Shown here piece after piece: positions 17,232 through 25,697 of a stretch of DNA of 64,000 bases. Below the pieces are notes generated by a model that was given only the letters and a program-made list of their open reading frames with translations, had not been told where the DNA came from and did not search any database. The translations under genes were made by a program, and so were the position numbers. The stretch is from Streptomyces iranensis. Its GTDB lineage: Bacteria > Actinomycetota > Actinomycetes > Streptomycetales > Streptomycetaceae. The DNA lies in the NCBI RefSeq assembly GCF_017874715.1, contig NZ_JAGGLR010000001.1, forward strand, positions 620,001 to 684,000, given 5' to 3'. Positions within the stretch are counted from its first letter, which is position 1. Every line of letters starts with the position of its first letter.

Positions 17232-18412
17232 CGCCGCTACTCCAGGCCGAGCAGGCGGTCCTGGGCGCGGTGCTGCTGGAGCCGCGCCAGCTCGGCCGCC
17301 TGTCCGGCTGGCTTCGCCCCGAGCACTTCTACCGGCCCGCGCACTCCGCGCTCTACGCCGCGATGCTCACCCTCCGCGATGGTGGCCACCCGGCGACGAA
17401 GGCTCCGCCCGACGGGTCGGCCCCTCTGGTCTGGCTGAACGACATACACCGGGAAGCGAGTACGGGCACGCGCGGTATCACCACCGCGTTCGTCCACTCG
17501 CTGGTCGCCGCCTGTCCGCGCTCGGCGCACGCGCCGGTCTACGGACGGATGGTGCTGGAGGGCGCCATTCACCGCAGTGTCACCCAGCACGCCATCCGCC
17601 TGCACCAGGCCGCTCGCGCCGACGCACTCCGCGGCAGCGGCGTCGCCGAGACCGTGCACCACGCCCGGGTCCTGAACGACGTGCTCGGCGACCTCGCACG
17701 ACGCTGGGGCACCGAGCCTCGCCCCGCGCAACCCCGCATGGCCCCCGGGGGAGTAGCGGCCCAGGTTCCGGGGCAGGTCGAGGAGCGGGTGCTGGCCGAC
17801 GAGGAGTTCCTCCTCGGAGCGCTGATCGCCCATCCCGACCAGCTGTCCCAGATCGTCGGCTGGCTCCGCCCCGAGGACTTCGCCGACTCCGGGCACCGGC
17901 AGGTCTATCGCGCGCTCGGGGCGCTGCAGCACCGGGGCGAGCCCGTGGACGCGCTGACGGTGCTGTGGGAGTGCCAGCGCCGAGGCGCCCTCGCTGACGG
18001 CTCGCTGGATGCCGAGCGCGTTCGCCGCATCTGTGAGATTCCCGTCGCGGGCTCGGTCGGCTACTTCGGCGAGCAGGTCCTCGACTCCTCCCTCCTGCGC
18101 ACAGCCGCCACCTCCGCTCGGCACGTCCGCGACCTGGCCGACGACGAGACCCGCGCGCCCGGCCAGCTCATCAGCCACGCCTTGCACGCCCTCACCCCGC
18201 TCGACGAGGTACGCCACCGCCGGGCCGCCGCCGATACCGGCCGCGAGCCGGAGGAGGCCACGACGACGCCATTGGGCGTACCCCCTCCGGCCCGTGCCGC
18301 CGCCGCTCGCGCCCGCAGCCCCGCACCCCACGCCGAAAACAAGGCGCCCTCCAGTATGGCCACCCCCGCACCCACCGTCCGTGTCCACCGATCCCGAAGG
18401 AGTTCCCCGTGA
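17228..18412 (+). CDS. Tandem DnaB N-terminal-domain protein without a helicase domain
   Basis: This 394-residue protein has two copies of the DnaB helicase N-terminal (DnaG-binding) fold. The first begins LLQAEQAVLGAVLLEPRQLG (about 3-115) and the second LADEEFLLGALIAHPDQLSQ (about 188-300); both contain a GWLRPE.F motif and end in a helical region. No Walker A or RecA-like ATPase follows; instead there is a Pro/Ala-rich tail (ARAAAARARSPAPHAENK). It may bind primase or the replisome, possibly to manage replication of incoming DNA. The domain call is firm, the role inferred. Confidence 0.75.
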   Translation: MTPLLQAEQAVLGAVLLEPRQLGRLSGWLRPEHFYRPAHSALYAAMLTLRDGGHPATKAPPDGSAPLVWLNDIHREASTGTRGITTAFVHSLVAACPRSAHAPVYGRMVLEGAIHRSVTQHAIRLHQAARADALRGSGVAETVHHARVLNDVLGDLARRWGTEPRPAQPRMAPGGVAAQVPGQVEERVLADEEFLLGALIAHPDQLSQIVGWLRPEDFADSGHRQVYRALGALQHRGEPVDALTVLWECQRRGALADGSLDAERVRRICEIPVAGSVGYFGEQVLDSSLLRTAATSARHVRDLADDETRAPGQLISHALHALTPLDEVRHRRAAADTGREPEEATTTPLGVPPPARAAAARARSPAPHAENKAPSSMATPAPTVRVHRSRRSSP

Positions 18413-19005
18413 CAGGCGCAAACGCGCGCGCCGAAGCCGAGCAGTCCTGGCTCCTGCTCATGGCCGAGAGGACCGAACAGCTCCGCGCGGGCATCACCGT
18501 GCCGTCCTCTCCCGCTGATCAACCCGATCTGGCACGAGCCTCCAAGCAACTGGCAGACCTCACCGGCCTGGTGCGGGACCTGTCCGACGAAGTCCTCTTC
18601 CGGTCCGTCGAGTCCAGGCCCCGAGCCGTCCTCGACCAGGTCATAGGTGCCTACACGGACGCGGCGCAGCAGGCAGGGGATGCGGTGGCCAGCTACAGCA
18701 ACGCCTATGCCCTACTGGGCTTTCAGCGTCGTTACCAAGACCGACCGGACAGTCCGGATCTGCGCGACGCGCGAGAACATGGATTCGCCGCCATCCAGGA
18801 CCGCCTCGACTGGGCCCGCGACAGCCTCGCCGAGGGTGCCAAGCGTCTGCGGACGGTCGCCGAGCACCTCGACGGCACCCCGCCCCGGACCAGGGCTGCC
18901 CGCAGCCGTACGACACAGCGGGTCACCGACCGCTCCCACGCACCGGCAGCGCCTTCAGCACCACCACGCTCCGCCCCCACACAGGGACCGGGGCGAACAC
19001 GGTGA
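18409..19005 (+). CDS. Helical hypothetical protein
   Basis: This 198-residue protein starts at GTG 18409, overlapping the previous stop (GTGA). It is predicted to be a long helical bundle (AEQSWLLLMAERTEQLRAGI; AYTDAAQQAGDAVASYSNAY) with a basic tail (RTRAARSRTTQRVTDRSHAP) similar to its neighbours. No motif suggests an enzyme. Coupling to the DnaB-N gene suggests a shared role. Confidence 0.55.
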   Translation: MTGANARAEAEQSWLLLMAERTEQLRAGITVPSSPADQPDLARASKQLADLTGLVRDLSDEVLFRSVESRPRAVLDQVIGAYTDAAQQAGDAVASYSNAYALLGFQRRYQDRPDSPDLRDAREHGFAAIQDRLDWARDSLAEGAKRLRTVAEHLDGTPPRTRAARSRTTQRVTDRSHAPAAPSAPPRSAPTQGPGRTR

Positions 19006-19059
19006 CACCCACACGGCCGCGCCCGTACAAGAACACCCGCGCCTCCCGGGGAGCTGAGC

Positions 19060-20221
19060 GTGCGCAATGACCTGGCGGCGGGCGAGAGCGATCGGCTGAT
19101 CGGGAGTCTGTGCTCCGGCTACGGCGGCCTCGACCTGGGCGTCCAGAGCGCTCTGGGAGGCACCCTCGCTTGGCACGCCGAGTGCGACCCCGGCGCCTCC
19201 CGCATCCTCGCCCGCCACTGGCCCGGAACGCCCAATCTCGGCGACATCACCACCGTCAACTGGGCTGACGTGCCGAAGGTCTGCGTCCTGACCGCGGGCT
19301 TCCCCTGTCAAAGACCTCTCGGTAGCCGGACGTCGCTCCGGCCTGCTGGAAGGAAACCGCTCGGGCCTGTGGCACCACGTGGTGCGTGCCATCGACGCCC
19401 TCGACCCCTGCCTAGTGGTGATCGAAAACGTACGAGGCATCCTCACCTCCCCCGCCGCTACCGCTGGCGACCTGGAACTGTGCCCGTGGTGTGTGGGAGA
19501 CCCCGCAGACCAGCCTGCTGTGCGCGCACTCGGTGCCGTACTCGGGTCCCTGGCCGACCTCGGGCGTGATGCGCGCTGGTGCGTGCTACGCGCCAGCGAC
19601 GTCGGCGCCCCGCACCGAAGGGAACGCCTCTTCCTCACCGCCTGGCGCCGAGACGCCGCTGCTGAAGACTCCCACCAGCAACATCGCCTCGAACGGCGGC
19701 AGCCAGCACCCCTCCAAACGCAAGGCGGGCGGCCACGGCCCGAACCTCGCGGACGAGATCGAGTGGCTGCTGCCGACTCCGAAGGCATCCGACGGAATCA
19801 AGGGCTCACCACGCCAGCGCCACGGCAACGGCGACCTGACACTTCCCTCGGCAGCCGCTCAACTGAACAGCCGGGCCACCACCGCCCGCGTTCGGGCGAC
19901 GCCCCCTCCCACCCTGTTCGACGCCTCGACGCTGACCAAGAGGGCCCCAGGGAATGGGGACGGTACGGCGACGCCATCGCCCGGTGGGAGAGGCTCACCC
20001 GTCCGGCACCGGCGCCGACCGACGACGCGGGCCGTCTCAGCCCGCGGTTCGTGGAGTGGATGCAAGGCCTTGACGACGGCTGGGTAACCGCCACTCCCGG
20101 ACTGGGACGGCCCGCCCAACTCACGGCGCTGGGCAACGGCGTCGTACCGCACCAGGCCATCCAGGCACTGCGGACTCTCGCACCGCCCACGGCCACCTGC
20201 CGCCACTGCTCAGGCGGTTGA
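19060..20221 (+). pseudogene. Cytosine-C5 DNA methyltransferase, broken by frameshifts
   Basis: Three frames together encode a C5 methyltransferase of about 380 residues. Motif I is GSLCSGYGGLDLGVQ, motif IV LTAGFPCQ (catalytic Cys), motif VI VVIENVRG, the next conserved block APHRRERLF, and motif X LGNGVVPHQAI. GFPCQ leaves frame because of one extra A in the AAA run at 19310-19312; removing it gives DLSVAGRRSGLLEGNRSGLW. Two further shifts are needed, near 19650-19670 and 19900-19960. The start GTG 19060 follows GGGAGCTGA. As sequenced it cannot be active. Phage and element-borne copies usually protect DNA from host restriction. Confidence 0.75.
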
Positions 20222-20312
20222 GCCGCCCTTCTACACCCGGTTCCCGGCCGGGCCAAACTCTCTTTTCTCCGGATCATCGATGCCCCAACACCCGATACGC
20301 GAAGGGGTTTCG

Positions 20313-20912
20313 ATGTCGGAGTCCGCCGACGAGAACGAGCCGGTACGGATACCGGACCACGACTTGGACGACCTCGTCTCCATGGTCAGCGGTCTGGTCG
20401 CCGAGACCCGCAAACAGGGCGAGACCCTCGCCCGGCTCACCGACGAGCGGCCGTCCCCACAGGACGGCGAGGAGGAAGAGCCCGGCCGGGCAACCGCCAG
20501 TGGGTCAGGCGGCGGGGACGGCGAGGCCGAGGCTGGTTCCGTCTTCATCCTGGCACTGGCTGGCACGGCGTACGCCAAGGAGTTGGCGGCGCTGAAGGTC
20601 TGGGTGGACGACCTGCTGCTGCCGGTCTACGGACGCGAGATCACCTCCACCCGCCCTTGGTGCCCGAGGTGGACCGAGCATCCCGAGTCCGTCGCCCGCC
20701 TGCACGCGCTGTGGCTGGCCTGGCAGCAGTTCACGGACACCGAAGCCGGGCTCGCCGGTCCAGCCCTGTGGCACCGCGACCACCTCGACCCCACACTGCT
20801 GCAACTGCGCGCGCCGGACGGACCGTTCAGCGCGTGCACCACCAGCCCGGCCCGGCCCAACCACCGTCTGCTGTCCGCCCCCGACCCCGCTGCGTACGGG
20901 CAGGCGGCATGA
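20313..20912 (+). CDS. DUF4913-family protein
   Basis: ATG 20313 (MSESADENEP) follows GAAGGGG. The product has 199 residues. An acidic N-terminal helix and low-complexity linker lead to the conserved DUF4913 core (about 95-185): LKVWVDDLLLPVYGREITST, then WCPRWTEHPESVARLHALWL and ALWHRDHLDPTLLQLRAPDG. This family is common on actinobacterial plasmids and integrative elements; its function is not known to me. Its stop overlaps the next gene (ATGA). Confidence 0.75.
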   Translation: MSESADENEPVRIPDHDLDDLVSMVSGLVAETRKQGETLARLTDERPSPQDGEEEEPGRATASGSGGGDGEAEAGSVFILALAGTAYAKELAALKVWVDDLLLPVYGREITSTRPWCPRWTEHPESVARLHALWLAWQQFTDTEAGLAGPALWHRDHLDPTLLQLRAPDGPFSACTTSPARPNHRLLSAPDPAAYGQAA

Positions 20913-21103
20913 AGGCCCCGAGCTACCGCATCGACGGGCCACTGCCGTCGGTGCCCGAGCCGCCCAGCACGCTCGGGCGCCGAGCCGCCGCCGCGCGCAC
21001 CCAGACCACCACCAGCACCACCGTGGGCGCGAGCCCGGCCCGACCAAGGGAGCCACAGCCGCCCGGCACACGTGTAGCCCGGTCGAGGGGAGGGCGTTCG
21101 TGA
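20909..21103 (+). CDS. Small basic hypothetical protein
   Basis: This 64-residue product is coupled by ATGA to the DUF4913 gene and by GTGA to the RelE-like gene. It is rich in Arg, Thr and Pro (RRAAAARTQTTTSTTVGASP) and looks disordered. By position it could be an antitoxin-like partner of the following RelE-fold protein, but it has no recognisable DNA-binding domain. Confidence 0.45.
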   Translation: MKAPSYRIDGPLPSVPEPPSTLGRRAAAARTQTTTSTTVGASPARPREPQPPGTRVARSRGGRS

Positions 21104-21564
21104 GCGCCAGGTATGCCTTCGCCGCCCACCCCGAGGCCCTCGCCGACCTGCGCGACGTCCCGGAGAAAATCCGGGACCTGGCGCTGCTGGAGCTGCAGCA
21201 CCTGGTGCACGGCAACGAACGAGGTGCCGCGCTGCAACGGGAGTTGGCTGGCTGCCACAAGGTCTACGTCGATCCCGAGACCCGCTGGCGGATGGTCATC
21301 CAGTACCGCGACGCCCCCAACTCCTCCCAGCACAAGCGGGAGATCTACCTGCTGGCCGTGGGCGAGCGGCAGGACCACGCCGCCTACCGCGCGGCAGCGC
21401 GTCGGCTGGAGCGCGAACGCCAGCACACGGGCACTGATCCACACGCCCGCCGGGCCCACGCCGCGCGGGCCCGCTCCGTCCACCCCGGACACTTCCAGCC
21501 CGCATCGGGCTCACCGGTGCCCGAGACCGCCGCACCGCAGCCGCGTTACCGGCGCGTGCGCTGA
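21100..21564 (+). CDS. RelE/ParE-fold toxin-like protein with a disordered tail
   Basis: Residues 1-105 have the RelE/ParE pattern: YAFAAHPEALADLRDVPEKI, an HLVHGNERGAALQRELAG helix, then VYVDPETRWRMVIQYRDA and REIYLLAVGERQDHAAYRAA. The family usually cleaves mRNA on ribosomes or inhibits gyrase. A 45-residue tail (RRAHAARARSVHPGHFQPAS) is unusual, since RelE toxins normally end after about 95 residues. The gene overlaps the stop of a small basic ORF that could be a partner. Toxicity is not shown by sequence. Confidence 0.65.
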   Translation: MSARYAFAAHPEALADLRDVPEKIRDLALLELQHLVHGNERGAALQRELAGCHKVYVDPETRWRMVIQYRDAPNSSQHKREIYLLAVGERQDHAAYRAAARRLERERQHTGTDPHARRAHAARARSVHPGHFQPASGSPVPETAAPQPRYRRVR

Positions 21565-21591
21565 TGCACACCCTGTGGAGGAACGTTTCTC

Positions 21592-22506
21592 ATGTCTGAC
21601 GAGCCGGACGACGCCCGCTGGCGCGAGTACCGGGTCACCCCGCGCTACCTCGCCGGATCCAGCTATTGCGGCGACCCCGGGTTCGAGCCGGTCGGCCACT
21701 GGCCGCACCACTCCCTCGACGAGGGCCCATGCCAGTTGCTGGTTACCTCCCCGGACCACCGGATCAAGATCGGCTGGTTCGGTGACGACTTCGACCTGTG
21801 GAAGATCACCGCTGCCGAGGATCCCGTCTCCCCGCCCCGGTGGGAGGCAACCTTCAACGACACCTTCCCGCCTGAGATCGTCGCGGGCCTCACCTCAGCA
21901 CTCGCCCGCGACTGGGCTCCCGACAGCGACACCTTCCTCACATCGCCGTCGATGTACTGGGCCGACAGCGTCCAGCCCCTGCTCGACGCCAACTGGGAGA
22001 GGCTGAGGACGGCCGATCCCGGCACGGTGGAACTCCTCGCTCCCGACCGGAAGGCCGGGGCGTTCATCGACACCCAAAGCTACGGCAGCCATGACGAGGA
22101 AGTGCTGTTGTGGGCGGGGCGGCCGGGCAGCAGCACCCGCGCGGAGGCGACATTCACCTCCGGCACCCCCTCCCACCTCATCGCTGCCACCGCTGTCGCC
22201 ATGAGCGATCCCGCCCCCGTCGTACGCGAGCGGCACATGATCCACCGGGACGTCGAGCACCTCGTCCGGCTCGAACCAGTGGAGGCGAAGACGCAATCGC
22301 GGTCCGGCGCTCCTACTCCGCTGGATGTGAAGCAGGCGGCGGTCACCGCCGCCGTGCACCGGGCCACGCACGGACAGCCCAGTGCGGCGCGAGCCCACGC
22401 CGCCCGTATCCGCACCACACACCCCCGGCCGCAGCCGGGCGTCACGCACGCCTCCCCGCCCCGAACCGGCAATCCCGCGCAAACGGCTTCCCGTCCGCGG
22501 CGCTGA
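21592..22506 (+). CDS. DUF317 protein, two repeats
   Basis: This 304-residue protein starts at ATG 21592 after GGAGGAACG. The first DUF317-type domain runs from RVTPRYLAGSS through SPDHRIKIGWF to PPRWEATFNDTFPPEIVAGL. A second, weaker copy follows (TVELLAPDRKAGAFIDTQ through RAEATFTSGTPSHLIAATAV). The C-terminal 80 residues are disordered with SAARAHAARIRTTHPRPQPG. DUF317 proteins are frequent on streptomycete mobile elements and have no established biochemical role that I know of. Confidence 0.75.
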   Translation: MSDEPDDARWREYRVTPRYLAGSSYCGDPGFEPVGHWPHHSLDEGPCQLLVTSPDHRIKIGWFGDDFDLWKITAAEDPVSPPRWEATFNDTFPPEIVAGLTSALARDWAPDSDTFLTSPSMYWADSVQPLLDANWERLRTADPGTVELLAPDRKAGAFIDTQSYGSHDEEVLLWAGRPGSSTRAEATFTSGTPSHLIAATAVAMSDPAPVVRERHMIHRDVEHLVRLEPVEAKTQSRSGAPTPLDVKQAAVTAAVHRATHGQPSAARAHAARIRTTHPRPQPGVTHASPPRTGNPAQTASRPRR

Positions 22507-22525
22507 CCACTTCCCGGAGAAACAC

Positions 22526-23305
22526 ATGCAGCACCACCCCACCAACATGGAGCCGGTACGCCACGCCGTCGGCGTACTCGCGCCGCTGTGGACCTCCTGG
22601 ACGCTTGAAACCCTCCATGAACGCGGACCGCTGCGGACGCAGCAGCTGGCCACCGCCATGCCGTGGCTGAACACGCCCACCCTCCACCAAGTCCTGCTGC
22701 GCATGCACTCCAGCGGCCTGCTCACCAAGCCCGAGCGTGGCCGCTACACGGCCTCACGCCTGGGTCAGGACAGTCGTGCCGTCCGCCGCGCTCTCGCGTC
22801 CTAGCACGCGCGGCACTTCGAGGTGGACTCCACGACATGGACGCGGGCCGACCGGGTCGAGGACGCGCTGTCACGGCTACGCGGAAAGGGCGCCCTTCAA
22901 GTACTCACTGCGCTGGAACAGCGCGGCCCGCTGCGACCGGGCACTCTGCGCGAGGCCACCGGACTGGCGACCGGGTCCTTCCACTACCGCACCCAGCAGC
23001 TCCTCCACGACGGTCTCGTTACCCGCCTCGGCCCCGATGAGCACTTCGCCTACGACCTCACCTCCGCCGCACAAGGGCTGGGCCCGGTGCACGCCGAGCT
23101 GCACGACTTCGGCCGCCGCAGCCAGGCAACGGAAGTCACGGTGCAATCCAACCAGCCCTGTGCCGAGGCGAACCGGGCGCACGCCGCCCGCCAGCGCTCG
23201 CCTGCCGCTCCAGCTACGACGGGGCTGTTCTCGCACCCTCCCGAGTCACATCCGCGAGTACCGGCCTACATCACCGCCCTCTCCCACCCCTCCCGCACCC
23301 AGTGA
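22526..23305 (+). pseudogene. Tandem winged-helix (HxlR-like) regulator split by an in-frame amber stop
   Basis: The first winged helix (PVRHAVGVLAPLWTSWTLET through GLLTKPERGRYTAS) ends at TAG 22802-22804. The same frame continues with a second winged helix (RVEDALSRLRGKGALQVLTA through HFAYDLTSAAQGLGPVHAEL). The intact paralogue at 28130-28780 aligns straight across: ALAS-stop-HARHFEVDSTT faces ALEEWSLAHFTLDTT, so the stop replaces a Trp (TGG to TAG). A GTG at 22823 might rescue the second half. It ends with the EANRAHAARQRS tail motif. It was probably a transcription regulator of transfer genes, now broken or read through. Confidence 0.7.
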
Positions 23306-23436
23306 CCCACATGCCCCGCGACAGAACCCCCGCCCGCAACCGCGCCCGCCCCGGCCTCCCCTGACCAGGGGCGGGCGCCGGTGTGCTCCGAGGCGACGGT
23401 CACCGACGTGGCAGGGGGCAGCTCACTCCCGACCGC

Positions 23437-23634
23437 TCACGGTCCGGACGCACCTGGCGCCGAGGAGGCGGGCGGCTGGGGGCGGCCGAGAGCCTCGGCC
23501 AACTCCTCAACCGTCAGCTCGATCCGGCCCCCGGCCGCTGCACGAGCCCGTCCCACAGAGGCGGCCTCGGCGTCGTCAACGCTCTCGTCGAACCGGCGCT
23601 GCTCGTCCACATCCACGTCTGCCCCCTTCGTCAT
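23437..23634 (-). CDS. Small acidic hypothetical protein
   Basis: From ATG 23634 the minus strand encodes 65 residues (MTKGADVDVDEQRRFDESVD ... IELTVEELAEALGRPQPPAS). The acidic helical composition is plausible for a small regulatory protein, and it lies in a 515-base gap between plus-strand genes. No clear ribosome site precedes it. Nothing else in the gap looks coding. Confidence 0.35.
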   Translation of the reverse strand: MTKGADVDVDEQRRFDESVDDAEAASVGRARAAAGGRIELTVEELAEALGRPQPPASSAPGASGP

Positions 23635-23819
23635 CGGTCGCCCCGGACTCAGCCCCCGGGGCGACCGAATCATTCCCGTACGAGGAGTCCATCCGTCCTT
23701 CCACCCGCCAAGTTCGCCTGCGGCAGACACAAACCCGCCCCACGGACTGGAATGACGGCCCGATTCCAAGTCAACGTACGGACACCTCGAAAAACCGCAG
23801 GTCAACGAAGGGAATCCTC

Positions 23820-24173
23820 ATGACGTCCAACGCTCCTACACTGGCTCACCCTGCCTCCGCCGAGCGCGAGTGGCTGCTCGAATGCACCTGCGCGGACCCC
23901 GTTCTCCGACTGCTGCACAACTGCGGCTGGGACACGGTCGACGACTCCAAGGCCAACGTCTATTGCGCCAGTCCCGACCGGCGGGTGTTCGTCGAGTTCC
24001 TGCCCGAGAGCCCGGAGGCCGCTTTCGGCGAGTTGTGGCACATCAGCGTCCACGGCCCCGACGGTCGTCGTGCGTGGAGCACCACCTTCGGTGATGACGT
24101 CCCCGCGCATGCCGTCGCCGGATTCCTCGCCGCGCTCATCGCGTACCAGGGCCGCTGGTGCGAGTGCATCTGA
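23820..24173 (+). CDS. Short DUF317-like protein
   Basis: ATG 23820 follows GAAGGGAAT. The 117-residue product is one DUF317-type unit: LLHNCGWDTVDDSKANVYCA, VFVEFLPESPEAAFGELWHI, AWSTTFGDDVPAHAVAGFLA. It has five Cys, including CTCADP and WCEC near the ends, which is unusual beside its neighbours. It is a single-domain relative of the protein at 21592. Function unknown. Confidence 0.65.
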   Translation: MTSNAPTLAHPASAEREWLLECTCADPVLRLLHNCGWDTVDDSKANVYCASPDRRVFVEFLPESPEAAFGELWHISVHGPDGRRAWSTTFGDDVPAHAVAGFLAALIAYQGRWCECI

Positions 24174-24223
24174 CGCCCCCAACCCGCGCCTTGACGTCCT
24201 TGGAGGCCCCAGCCGCTGCCCCG

Positions 24224-24293
24224 CCCCACGCCTCAGCAATCACGGAGGTACTCATGTCCCCCACGCCTCAGCAATCACGGAGGTACTCATGTC
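24224..24293. repeat. Perfect 35-bp tandem duplication carrying a ribosome site and ATG
   Basis: Bases 24224-24258 and 24259-24293 are identical. Each copy holds CGGAGG and an ATG (24254 and 24289). The second ATG starts the real gene. The first starts a frame of 21 codons in another register that ends at 24319, inside the gene. Because 35 is not a multiple of three, the duplication created an overlapping upstream ORF. Confidence 0.85.
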
Positions 24294-24510
24294 CCGCACG
24301 CTCACGGTCGGGCAACTGATCCACCAGTTGCAGACCCTCGACTACGACCAGCCGGTCTTCCTCGCCATCAACCCCGACTGGCCCTTCGCCCACCGCATCA
24401 GCCAGGTCGTCACCGTGGCCGACGGACCCAGCACCGTGGTCTACATCGCGGAGAACGGCCAGGAGGGATACCTCCCCTTGGCTGTCCGCACCGAGCTGGC
24501 CTGGTCGTGA
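24289..24510 (+). CDS. Small conserved hypothetical protein
   Basis: This 73-residue product (MSRTLTVGQLIHQLQTLDYD) starts at ATG 24289 in the second copy of the 35-bp duplication, with CGGAGG at good spacing. The pattern VGQLIHQLQTLDYDQPVFLA followed by an IAENGQEGYLPLAV segment is a small alpha/beta protein common next to DUF317 genes on streptomycete elements. Its expression may be tuned by the upstream overlapping ORF. No function is known to me. Confidence 0.65.
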   Translation: MSRTLTVGQLIHQLQTLDYDQPVFLAINPDWPFAHRISQVVTVADGPSTVVYIAENGQEGYLPLAVRTELAWS

Positions 24511-24600
24511 ATCTTCCCCGAGGGCCCGTGACGCCACTCGTCCCGCCGCGTCACGGGCCCTCGGCCACACCGTCAACTCGTATGCGACAAAGGAGGACCT

Positions 24601-25020
24601 GTGAGCGCCGCGCTCTGGCGCCCTCACCCGCCGGAAGCAATCCCAGGGGCGGAGGACCATCCCTCCCTGGCCGAGAGCGTCTCGCGCCCCATGCCCGCAT
24701 GGGCGCGGGGCGCCCTCGTGAGGCATGCTCCCGCCGACGCGAACGCGCCGATCCCGGTGTCCTGGCTGCGGCACGGAACCGCTGTACCCGACGGCTATGT
24801 GTTGCTGAGTTGGTCTCCGAAGCCCAATGCCACGACGGAGGTGTCAGCTCGTCTCGGCCTTGCCAACGGTGAAGTGACGCTGGCCCGGTGGCCGTCTCTC
24901 TGCGGCAAATGGACCCGCGTCGTCCACCCCACCCTGCATGAAGTCCTTGGCCTTCATGCGGCGATGTCCCTGGCGAAGGACGCTCTCCGCCTCGCCAACA
25001 TGCTGCTCGACTCACGCTGA
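24601..25020 (+). CDS. Hypothetical protein ending the accessory transfer run
   Basis: GTG 24601 follows a strong AAAGGAGG. The 139-residue product has a Pro/Ala-rich N-terminus and a folded core (VPDGYVLLSWSPKPNATTEV; HEVLGLHAAMSLAKDALRLA). It is the last plus-strand gene before a long hairpin and the minus-strand mobilisation operon. I do not recognise the family. Confidence 0.55.
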   Translation: MSAALWRPHPPEAIPGAEDHPSLAESVSRPMPAWARGALVRHAPADANAPIPVSWLRHGTAVPDGYVLLSWSPKPNATTEVSARLGLANGEVTLARWPSLCGKWTRVVHPTLHEVLGLHAAMSLAKDALRLANMLLDSR

Positions 25021-25022
25021 CG

Positions 25023-25077
25023 CCGTCTACGACGACGAGGGCTGCCCCGCCGGGGCAGCCCTCGTCGTCGTAGACGG
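25023..25077. terminator. 26-bp perfect hairpin between convergent operons
   Basis: Bases 25023-25048 pair perfectly with 25052-25077 around a 3-base loop, starting two bases after the stop of the plus-strand gene. The minus-strand mobilisation operon ends at 25284, so it probably terminates transcription from both sides. No T-run is present. The rest of the gap to 25283 shows no gene. Confidence 0.75.
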
Positions 25078-25283
25078 AAGTGGCCTCCAACGCTTCGATG
25101 ACGGCGATCGCCTCGGGGCGCTTGTCAGGATCGACACGGGCCAGTGTCACAGCAGATCCACCGCCTGCTGCCGAGTCGCCTCGTCTCCCCGTGGTAGTTC
25201 CTGGCGAACCGTATCGCTGACGTGACGTTCGCGCCGCCGCCCATGTGATTGGTGTTCCGGCCCTGGTAACTCGCCCCTGGGCA

Positions 25284-25697
25284 TTACCCACACGCGCCAG
25301 CGTTGAGGTCATGAGGAAGATAGGTACCGGCCAGCGTGCCGTCGTGCCCAGTGTCTCGTGCGACGGCTTCGAGGCTCGGGTACTTCTGGCCGCCTTCGCT
25401 GACCATGGCGTTGAAGTCGGCGCGGGTCAGCTCGGGCTCGTGCCACTGGTGGGCGCAGCGGCAGCGGAGGAAGATGCGGCCGGGTACGTCGCAGATGACC
25501 AACCAGTCCCGGCGGGCGCCACACTGGGGACACATCACGGTGATGCCGGTGATGGTGATCGGATCGGAGCGGAGGGTGGTCCGTATCCGGATGGAGTCGT
25601 CCGGTTCGCTCTCTGCTTGCAGTCGCAGGAGGGGGTCGTCGCCGGACAGCGTCTCCGGCCGGATGGCTCTGGGCTGCTGGAGGTCTTTGGTGGGCAT
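25284..25697 (-). CDS. Zinc-ribbon-containing hypothetical protein
   Basis: ATG 25697 follows AAGGAGCC. The 137-residue product has a basic N-terminus and a Cys pattern VMCPQCGARRDW ... FLRCRCAHQWHEP that looks like a four-ligand zinc ribbon, followed by a helical C-terminus. It is the last gene of the minus-strand mobilisation operon, 77 bases after the relaxase. A nucleic-acid-binding accessory role is plausible but inferred. Confidence 0.6.
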   Translation of the reverse strand: MPTKDLQQPRAIRPETLSGDDPLLRLQAESEPDDSIRIRTTLRSDPITITGITVMCPQCGARRDWLVICDVPGRIFLRCRCAHQWHEPELTRADFNAMVSEGGQKYPSLEAVARDTGHDGTLAGTYLPHDLNAGACG

